Assembly (NCBI GenBank): GCA_041263285.1
Contig: JBFSVS010000039.1
Span: 1-5,089 of the forward strand
DNA length: 5,089 nucleotides
DNA from: Acidiparvus fluvialis
GTDB taxonomy: Bacteria; Acidobacteriota; Holophagae; Holophagales; Holophagaceae
Reading direction: 5' to 3'
A program made the translations under genes and the position numbers. Position 1 is the stretch's first letter. Every line of letters starts with the position of its first letter. Positions 1 to 5,089 of this stretch are shown here, one piece after another. The notes beneath the pieces were generated by a model, which was given only the letters and a program-made list of their open reading frames with translations, did not search any database and was not told where the DNA came from.

Positions 1-622
1 TGCATTTAAGCGTGGAGAAGACATTCACCGAAGAACAGCAAGCGAAGTGATGGGCATTCCTATTGAAGCAGTATCCGAAGAGGAGCGATCTAAAGCAAAG
101 ACAGTTAACTTTGGGCTTCTCTACGGTCAAGGAGCTTTCGCCTTAGCCGGTTCTTTAGGAATTACCCACAAAGAGGCCAAAGAGTTTATTGATCGATATT
201 TTGAACGAATGCCTAAAGTTGCTGAATGGATCGAAAAAACAAAAATGATTGCAGAGAAAGAAGGACAAGCCACAACCTTTTGGGGTCGAACTCGAAGAAT
301 TCCTGATTTAGAAAGTGCCAATGGCAATATTAGAGCAACAGGATTAAGAGTCGCGGTCAATACGGTTGTCCAAGGAACGGCTGCTGATATTATGCGTCGG
401 GCGATGGTCAAACTTCACAATGAATTAAAGTCAGGGGGATTTTCAGCCAAAATATTACTTCAAGTTCATGATGAATTACTTTTAGAGGCACCACCAGAGG
501 AATATGACGAGGTCTCCAATATCTTAAAGCGCTCAATGGAGAAAGCGGATGACATTAAGCCACTCGGAGTTCCACTCGTTGTTGAGGTAAGAAAAGGTGC
601 CAATTGGTTAGAATGTAAATAG
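1..622 (+). CDS. polA: DNA polymerase I, C-terminal part (5' end outside window)
   Basis: This is the 3' end of the gene for DNA polymerase I, which fills gaps in excision repair and replaces RNA primers during lagging-strand synthesis. The first whole codon is at position 2, and 206 residues are visible up to a TAG stop at 620-622. The fragment opens in the fingers region with the DIH motif. The O-helix (motif B) follows at about nt 86-127, with the Arg, Lys, Phe and Tyr that correspond to E. coli R754, K758, F762 and Y766. The QGTAADI segment lies at about nt 371-391. The metal-binding motif C, QVHDE, has HDE at nt 467-475. The family-typical ending (VPLVVEV, then G.NW) shows that the C-terminus is complete. 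The polymerase motif A, and the 5' nuclease and 3'-5' exonuclease domains if present, lie upstream of the window. Phe at the 762 position is the usual residue in cellular Pol I. One oddity is that the normally conserved Glu in the AER.A.N...QG stretch is Leu here. The GTG/ATG codons at 47-52 are internal, because the homology continues upstream of them. Confidence 0.96.
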   Translation, partial: AFKRGEDIHRRTASEVMGIPIEAVSEEERSKAKTVNFGLLYGQGAFALAGSLGITHKEAKEFIDRYFERMPKVAEWIEKTKMIAEKEGQATTFWGRTRRIPDLESANGNIRATGLRVAVNTVVQGTAADIMRRAMVKLHNELKSGGFSAKILLQVHDELLLEAPPEEYDEVSNILKRSMEKADDIKPLGVPLVVEVRKGANWLECK

Positions 623-640
623 GCAAGAAACACTGTTTAA

Positions 641-646
641 AGAGGA
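641..646 (+). promoter_or_regulatory. Shine-Dalgarno sequence of purD
   Basis: AGAGGA lies 7 bases upstream of the ATG at 654 and fits the anti-Shine-Dalgarno end of 16S rRNA. It supports 654 as the purD start. It sits in the only real intergenic gap of the window (623-653, 31 bases). That gap holds no hairpin and has too little room for a complete promoter and leader, so purD is probably cotranscribed with polA or driven by a promoter within the polA coding region. Confidence 0.8.
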
Positions 647-653
647 CTTCCAG

Positions 654-1964
654 ATGCGTATTCTTTTAGTCGGCTCAGGCGGTCGAGAATATGCCATAGC
701 CCAAAAGATTTACTTAGATAGCCCCGATTGTGATCTATATTTTCTGCCTGGATCTGATAGCATGCAAGAATTCGGACAATGCATTGATTTAAACCCCCTC
801 GAGGTCGATCTAGTAGCTGATTGGGCCGAAAAACAAAAAATAGACCTCGTTATTATAGGGCCTGAAGGCCCCTTGGTTGCAGGATTGGGGGATAGTTGCG
901 TCGATCATGGCCTCAAGGTATTTGGACACGATCAATCGACCAGCCTTTTAGAGGGCAGCAAATCTTTTGCTAAAAACTTTATGAAAAAATATGAAATTCC
1001 GACCGCAGCATCCTATGATATTTCAGACTGGAGCACTGGAGAATCACTGATCATTCATTGGCCTCATTTGTTGCCCATTGTGCTCAAGGCAGATGGACTT
1101 GCTAGTGGAAAGGGAGTGGTGATTGCTTCAACTAAGGAAGAAGCACTAAAAACACTTCGCTCGTTTCTCGATGGCAAATTTGGAGAAGCTAGTAAAAAAA
1201 TCGTCTTTGAAGAATATTTAAATGGAATTGAACTTTCTCAGCATTTATTGATAGACGTCACTCCAGATCACCGAAATTACTGTTTGTTACCAGCTTGCCA
1301 AGATCATAAAAAACTTATGTCAGACGATAAAGGTCCCAATACGGGGGGGATGGGTGCTTTCGCCCCCATCCCTTTTTTAACCGAGGATGATGTTGAAGTT
1401 TTGAAGTGCAAGATCATCGATCCTACGCTTGATGGTCTGCATTCAGAGGGTCTCGTCGCGAGAGGGGTTCTTTTCCTCGGCATCATGTGGACTTCTGAGG
1501 GTCCAAAACTACTAGAATACAACTGCCGGTTTGGCGATCCAGAAGCACAGGTGTTGATGGCGATGATGAATGAGCCCTTACTTCCTCTTTTGCTTCAAGT
1601 GGCCGAACAGCGTCTCTCAAAGAAGATGGTAGAGGTAAAGCCGGGTACTCATCTCACCTATGTACTAGCCTCTGCGGGATACCCAGACAAGGTTTTTCAG
1701 CCTGTTGAAATTCCGAACTTACCGATAGGTAATCCAAGTATTATTCATGCTGGCACTAAATTACAGGATCATCGTTGGTTTACTCACGGAGGTCGAGTTC
1801 TCAATGTAGTGGTCTCTGGTAAAAACCTTGAGCAAGCACAGGAAAGAGGAAAATTGATCATTGGCCAAGTGGCTTGGTTCGGAATGCAGTATCGCCCTGA
1901 TATCGGAGAAAAAGCACTAAGACATCATCGCGCGGGTAAAAGTTTGTATGATCTCTGGTCTTAA
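654..1964 (+). CDS. purD: phosphoribosylamine-glycine ligase (GAR synthetase)
   Basis: PurD joins 5-phosphoribosylamine and glycine with ATP to give glycinamide ribonucleotide, the second step of de novo purine synthesis, in the cytoplasm. The 436-residue product is close to the usual 420-430. The N-terminal domain has the glycine-rich start GSGGRE (residues 7-12) and GPEGPLVAGLGD (69-80). The ATP-grasp part has EGSKSFAKNFM (100-110), KADGLASGKGV (145-155), EEYLNGIELS (186-195), QDHKK (216-220) and KGPNTGGMGAF (226-236). The metal-binding segment is EYNCRFGDPEAQV (288-300), with the expected Glu288 and Asn290. The C-terminal domain shows HAGTKL (365-370), GGRVL (379-383) and RPDIG (414-418). 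The start is backed by a Shine-Dalgarno site at 641-646 and by alignment of the glycine-rich N-terminus. Two normally strict sites differ: GREHA reads GREYA (Tyr13), and the PGN.G segment reads PGSDS (32-36). The ATP-grasp core looks intact, so I expect an active enzyme. The next gene begins at or just after its stop, which suggests cotranscription. Confidence 0.96.
   Translation: MRILLVGSGGREYAIAQKIYLDSPDCDLYFLPGSDSMQEFGQCIDLNPLEVDLVADWAEKQKIDLVIIGPEGPLVAGLGDSCVDHGLKVFGHDQSTSLLEGSKSFAKNFMKKYEIPTAASYDISDWSTGESLIIHWPHLLPIVLKADGLASGKGVVIASTKEEALKTLRSFLDGKFGEASKKIVFEEYLNGIELSQHLLIDVTPDHRNYCLLPACQDHKKLMSDDKGPNTGGMGAFAPIPFLTEDDVEVLKCKIIDPTLDGLHSEGLVARGVLFLGIMWTSEGPKLLEYNCRFGDPEAQVLMAMMNEPLLPLLLQVAEQRLSKKMVEVKPGTHLTYVLASAGYPDKVFQPVEIPNLPIGNPSIIHAGTKLQDHRWFTHGGRVLNVVVSGKNLEQAQERGKLIIGQVAWFGMQYRPDIGEKALRHHRAGKSLYDLWS
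1347..1378 (+). terminator. terminator-like hairpin plus T-tract inside purD
   Basis: On the sense strand, GGGATGGG (1347-1354) pairs perfectly with CCCATCCC (1365-1372). Inside this, after one T-C mismatch, two more G-C pairs (1356-1363, 1357-1362) close a TTTC loop. Six T residues follow directly at 1373-1378. This is the form of a Rho-independent terminator, but it lies within codons for GMGAFAPIPF of PurD. The left arm is partly forced by the conserved TGGMGAF motif, while the right arm (Pro-Ile-Pro codons CCC ATC CCT) and the T-tract (Phe-Leu) are less constrained. The structure is seen directly. Actual termination or attenuation is inference, and translating ribosomes would normally suppress it. 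Confidence 0.35.
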
Positions 1965-4245
1965 CTTAATGAGTTTTAAAACTAAAATTGCAACTTTCAT
2001 AATACTTGGACTGTCTCTAGCTATATTCACAGCATGGAGATATATCTTTATTCAGTCGAAGATTCCAGATTTGATCGAGATACATCAGATTTCTCATCCT
2101 GCAAAAATTATGATCGATGAGCGTGGAATACCTACAATTGAGGCAGAAAATTTATCTGATGCCTTCAAAATCCAGGGTTATCTCGTAGCTTCCGAGAGAC
2201 TGTTCCAAATGGAACTTCTCAGGAGGGCAGCCAAAGGATCTTTGTCGGAAATATTGGGACCGTCTACCCTTTCGAATGATCGGTGGCACCGAATACTAGG
2301 GTTTGCTCAGGTAGCCGAAAGAGCTTGGCAAGGACTTGATACAAATCAGCAAGAGGCACTAAGACAGTTTTCTTGGGGGGTGAATCGATTTATTGAAATT
2401 CATGAAAAATCCTTAGGGTGGAAAAAGGGTTTGGGTATTGAGTTCGAGATCCTTCGGGTGAAACCGCAACCTTGGACCCCAGAGGACTCCTTGGCCTGCT
2501 TATTGCTGATGACTGAATCTCAAGCAAACTCTTGGAAAGATGATCTTCGAAATGAGTCACTTCAATTTCTTAGTGAGCGCGAGAGAAAATTTATCTTCCC
2601 CGTATACACTTCCGCCGATCAGTTACTTATTCCGGATAAACAGTCCGATCTAAATGACCCTCTTTTCTTTTTTAAGTCAAACTCCCCCGGGCGATTAAAA
2701 AGTTTCCGGTCTTTACTAAATCCATCTACTCCAAATCTTCCCGAGATTGACCCTCCGCTTTTTGGGTCTAACTCATGGGTGATATCACCCATGAAAAGTA
2801 AAAATGGCCACGTTCTCCTAGCCAATGACCCTCATATGGATATTCGTAGCCCAGGATACTGGTTCCCAGTGCGCTTCGTAATTAAGAGTCCTCAGGCATT
2901 TATCATTCAGGGTGTAGCTCTCCCTTTCCTGCCCGGCATCCTACTTGGCCAAAATCAGCATATCGCATGGGGCTTCACAAATTTATCGGCAGATGAGCAA
3001 GATCTTTTTCGTGAGACAGCAATTCGTGAACGTATTGAACTGATTAAAATCAGAAACCATCCCGAAGACAGAATGAGAGTCTATGAGGGTAATCATGGAC
3101 CACAGGTTCGCCCCGGATATTCATTGGCCTGGTCTGCACTCGACTCAAGACTGGTAAGTTTTCCAATGGTCAAAATCATGACAGCAACTAATTGGAATGA
3201 ATTCAATAAGGCCTTCGATGATTATCGTGGACCCTTAATGAATGTGACCTACGGAGATATTGAGGGAAATATTGGTTGGCGAGCTGCTGGATTAATCCCT
3301 CTTCGTCCTCCGGGTTTTAATGGGGCGCTGCCGATTCCAGGACACTTAAGTTGGAAGGGTTATCTCGATCAAAATACAATGCCTAGAATTTATAATCCAA
3401 AGAGCGGGTGGATCACAACAGCAAACCAAAGAATAGTTGGAAATTCTAGTCCTCTTTATATTTCATCACGTTGGGCAAGTCCTGCAAGAGCTCAACGCAT
3501 AAACCAATTAATTGGTCTTCGCGAACAATTAGATTTAAACGACATGAACAATATTCAGTTGGATACCGTCTCTATTCCTCATCGTGATCTCATAAAACTC
3601 CTAATTCCTTTCATGCCTCAGGAAATGAGAACACTATTCACTTCTTGGGATGGAAACTCTGATCGTGACAGTGAACTATTTACTCAGGCTGAAATTATCC
3701 GGATCAACTATCGAGATGAACTGTATAAAAAAATTCTTTTAGGAACAGGCTTCGATGGATCTACCCTTAATTTTACGAATAATGACGCTCCTTTAATTGA
3801 ATCATTGTTGGCTTCGCAAGAAGAGTGGACGTTTTCGGGTCTTGGCGACAAACGAACTTTTCTTATGGAAGTTATAAAAATCTCTGATCAACAAATAAAA
3901 GGAAACCCTTTAAAAAAATGGGGTGATTATAATCCATCGAGACCCCAGCATCCCTTAGGACAAGGAGGATTTATTTTAAGATCTATTTTCGGCATTAACG
4001 AAGAACCACAAAGTGGTAATTATCGTGCCGTACGAGCCAATCAACCCACGTATGGCCAAAGTATGAGATTTCTAGCCGACGTAAGAGATTTAGATGCTTC
4101 GACTATAGTTCTCCCCTTAGGAATGAGTGGCCATGTTTTAAGTCCTTATAGGACCAACATGCGCCAGGATTGGATTGAAGGAGATTATGGACTTAAAAAA
4201 ACTAAATTCGCCAATCCCCCTCGATTCGTTATCGAAGTTCGCTAA
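1948..4245 (+). CDS. penicillin acylase family (S45) Ntn-hydrolase, exported or membrane-anchored
   Basis: The product is a 765-residue precursor of the penicillin/cephalosporin/acyl-homoserine-lactone acylase family, which hydrolyses amide bonds after autocatalytic cleavage into two chains. Residues about 14-30 form a hydrophobic segment after a Lys-containing start, either a signal peptide or an anchor, which points to the periplasm or outer face of the inner membrane. The alpha-chain signature GYLVASERLFQMELLRRAAKG lies at about 77-97. A Pro/Asp/Ser-rich linker (about 225-272) precedes GSNSW, where Ser274 (codon 2767-2769) is the predicted nucleophile and new N-terminus of a 492-residue beta chain. 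NDPHM follows with His296 at beta-23. WGFTN...DEQDLF (341-354) and ATNWNEF (413-419) come next, then TANQR with Asn493 as the likely oxyanion-hole residue. HPLGQGG (668-674) and the RFLADVRDLD tail (707-716) complete the fold, so the gene looks intact. ATG 1948 overlaps purD by 17 bases, and ATG 1969 begins 4 bases after it. Neither has a clear Shine-Dalgarno, so the start is uncertain and coupling to purD is likely. The substrate cannot be read from the sequence; an antibiotic role should not be assumed from the family name. Confidence 0.92.
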   Translation: MISGLNLMSFKTKIATFIILGLSLAIFTAWRYIFIQSKIPDLIEIHQISHPAKIMIDERGIPTIEAENLSDAFKIQGYLVASERLFQMELLRRAAKGSLSEILGPSTLSNDRWHRILGFAQVAERAWQGLDTNQQEALRQFSWGVNRFIEIHEKSLGWKKGLGIEFEILRVKPQPWTPEDSLACLLLMTESQANSWKDDLRNESLQFLSERERKFIFPVYTSADQLLIPDKQSDLNDPLFFFKSNSPGRLKSFRSLLNPSTPNLPEIDPPLFGSNSWVISPMKSKNGHVLLANDPHMDIRSPGYWFPVRFVIKSPQAFIIQGVALPFLPGILLGQNQHIAWGFTNLSADEQDLFRETAIRERIELIKIRNHPEDRMRVYEGNHGPQVRPGYSLAWSALDSRLVSFPMVKIMTATNWNEFNKAFDDYRGPLMNVTYGDIEGNIGWRAAGLIPLRPPGFNGALPIPGHLSWKGYLDQNTMPRIYNPKSGWITTANQRIVGNSSPLYISSRWASPARAQRINQLIGLREQLDLNDMNNIQLDTVSIPHRDLIKLLIPFMPQEMRTLFTSWDGNSDRDSELFTQAEIIRINYRDELYKKILLGTGFDGSTLNFTNNDAPLIESLLASQEEWTFSGLGDKRTFLMEVIKISDQQIKGNPLKKWGDYNPSRPQHPLGQGGFILRSIFGINEEPQSGNYRAVRANQPTYGQSMRFLADVRDLDASTIVLPLGMSGHVLSPYRTNMRQDWIEGDYGLKKTKFANPPRFVIEVR
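2773..2794. repeat. perfect 22-bp palindrome inside the acylase gene
   Basis: The half-site TCATGGGTGAT (2773-2783) is followed immediately by its exact reverse complement (2784-2794). It could form a 9-bp hairpin with an ATAT loop or act as a symmetrical protein-binding site. It begins four bases after the codon of the predicted catalytic Ser274 and encodes part of SWVISPM, a conserved part of the beta-chain N-terminus. No T-tract follows on either strand, so it is not an intrinsic terminator. The symmetry is certain; any function is unknown. Confidence 0.6.
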
Positions 4246-5089
4246 TCTTCTTCCGGGTTCAGATAAGTATGGGATCCTCGGTGTTTAATGATGAGGGAAT
4301 GTAGATCTTCTGAGGCATCAACTTTTGCTTTAACCTTCCGGCCATTGATTGCAATACGCCCCATGCTCTCTGGATTGAAATGAACACTACGTAGCATGTC
4401 ATCAATAGTTTCAGCTGGAATCACCTTATCAATTCGGAAGTTATCCTCGTCTTCAGCAATTAAGAATGCTTCACTGGGAGCCCCAAAGAGATTGTGCCTC
4501 ATTCCCAAGATGTCTTGGTATGCCCCAGTGAGAAATATGCCAATAAAATAAGGTTCATCGGTAGGTTCATGTAGCGCAATCTCGTCTCGAACATCCTTAA
4601 GATCGACGAACTTCTCAATGGTTCCATCGCTATCGCATGTGATATCACAGAGTGTTGCACTCAGTGTTGGCTTTTCTTTAAGGCGGTGGATAGGAGCCAC
4701 AGGAAATAATTGTTCGACTGCCCAGTGATCAGGCATAGTTTGAAAAATACTGAAATTAGCGATGAACTTATCCGCCAAACTTTTGTTCAAATCCCTAAAC
4801 TCTTCGGGAATATATTTGATCGATTTGTGGGTCAAAATCTTGGAAAGCTTTCTTAGTATCTCCCAAAATAAAGTTTCTCCTTTAGAGCGATCCTCGAGAG
4901 AGAGATAGCCAAGATTGAACAAACTATTAATTTCGTCTTTTGAGGCTACGGCATCGCTATACATTTCGGAGTAATTTTTGGTCCCGATATTGTCTCGAAT
5001 GTAAGATAAATCTTTGATAATCTGAATTTCTTTTCCCGAAACTTCGACACTGTATTTTGAGTGGGTTGTATCAATGAGTCCGATCACAT
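4242..5089 (-). CDS. speA: biosynthetic arginine decarboxylase, C-terminal part (5' end outside window)
   Basis: SpeA is a PLP-dependent decarboxylase that converts arginine to agmatine, the entry to the agmatine route of putrescine and polyamine synthesis. The last 281 residues are visible. Biosynthetic enzymes of this family are usually about 630-660 residues, so roughly the N-terminal half, including the PLP-lysine barrel, is off the right edge. Numbering from the first visible residue, the family-typical segment NFSIFQTMPDHW lies at 111-122, followed by QLFPVAPIHRL (126-136). The ITCDSDG motif (149-155) carries Cys151 (codon 4635-4637), matching the active-site Cys-Asp pair of fold-III decarboxylases. 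FLTGAYQDILG (185-195) contains the Tyr expected to contact the cofactor phosphate, and HNLFG (198-202) follows. The ending HTYLNPEED resembles the YTYLEDE end of E. coli SpeA, so the C-terminus is complete. GTG and ATG triplets near the window edge are not the true start. The gene converges on the acylase gene and its TAG stop overlaps that gene's TAA. Confidence 0.95.
   Translation of the reverse strand, partial: VIGLIDTTHSKYSVEVSGKEIQIIKDLSYIRDNIGTKNYSEMYSDAVASKDEINSLFNLGYLSLEDRSKGETLFWEILRKLSKILTHKSIKYIPEEFRDLNKSLADKFIANFSIFQTMPDHWAVEQLFPVAPIHRLKEKPTLSATLCDITCDSDGTIEKFVDLKDVRDEIALHEPTDEPYFIGIFLTGAYQDILGMRHNLFGAPSEAFLIAEDEDNFRIDKVIPAETIDDMLRSVHFNPESMGRIAINGRKVKAKVDASEDLHSLIIKHRGSHTYLNPEED

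Noticed and set aside
127..411. Minus-strand open frame of 94 codons opposite polA
   Set aside because: It lies wholly within well-conserved polA codons, resembles no family I recognise, and has no ribosome site that I can see.
623..653. Promoter or terminator between polA and purD
   Set aside because: The 31-base gap shows only a Shine-Dalgarno site, with no -35/-10 pair and no hairpin.
858..871. Small hairpin GGGCC-TGAA-GGCCC in purD
   Set aside because: The stem is only 5 bp, no T-tract follows, and the sequence is explained by codons for the conserved GPEGP motif.
1343..1349. Run of seven G as a phase-variation or programmed-frameshift site
   Set aside because: purD reads through in frame with normal motifs on both sides, and phase variation of a housekeeping purine gene is unlikely. 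It is noted only as part of the hairpin region.
1304..1522. Minus-strand open frame of 72 codons opposite purD
   Set aside because: It is a shadow of conserved purD motifs, with a composition typical of an antisense frame.
2619..2825. Minus-strand open frame of 68 codons opposite the acylase gene
   Set aside because: It overlaps the conserved GSNSW region of the real gene and has no recognisable product.
4195..4241. Possible speA terminator on the minus strand: a T7 run (complement of A7 at 4195-4201) about 40 bases past the stop
   Set aside because: The only nearby stem (TCGAT with ATCGA) is weak and AT-containing, and it lies about 20 bases from the T-run, so it does not make a credible intrinsic terminator.

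Overview
The window holds four protein genes packed almost without gaps. Three read rightward: the 3' end of polA, a complete purD, and a complete S45-family (penicillin acylase type) hydrolase. One reads leftward: the 3' end of a biosynthetic arginine decarboxylase gene, speA. The base composition is moderately AT-rich. The acylase carries an N-terminal membrane/export segment, and the decarboxylase is the long biosynthetic SpeA type. Together these suggest a Gram-negative bacterium, plausibly Bdellovibrionota or another deltaproteobacterial-like lineage. That placement is a low-confidence inference from protein character alone; no rRNA or other firm marker is present.

Layout. Positions 1-622 encode the last 206 residues of DNA polymerase I, including the O-helix and the HDE catalytic motif. 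A 31-base gap contains a clear Shine-Dalgarno sequence and leads into purD (654-1964), phosphoribosylamine-glycine ligase. The acylase (1948-4245) either overlaps the purD end by 17 bases or, from a second ATG, starts 4 bases after it, so it is probably translated from the same mRNA. The acylase and speA converge tail to tail, and their stop codons overlap within the four bases CTAA at 4242-4245. No stretch of 300 bases lacks a gene, and no tRNA, rRNA, CRISPR, insertion sequence or attachment site was seen.

How the genes relate. PolA (DNA repair and Okazaki fragment processing) and PurD (second step of de novo purine synthesis) are housekeeping enzymes. SpeA (arginine to agmatine) feeds polyamine synthesis. 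The acylase is the accessory element: an exported or membrane-anchored, self-cleaving Ntn-hydrolase of unknown substrate, apparently tied to purD by position only.

Non-coding signals worth a look lie inside genes. One is a GC-rich hairpin followed by six T residues in the middle of purD, with the form of an intrinsic terminator. The other is a perfect 22-base palindrome just after the codon for the acylase nucleophile. I found no convincing evidence of a new multi-gene system here.
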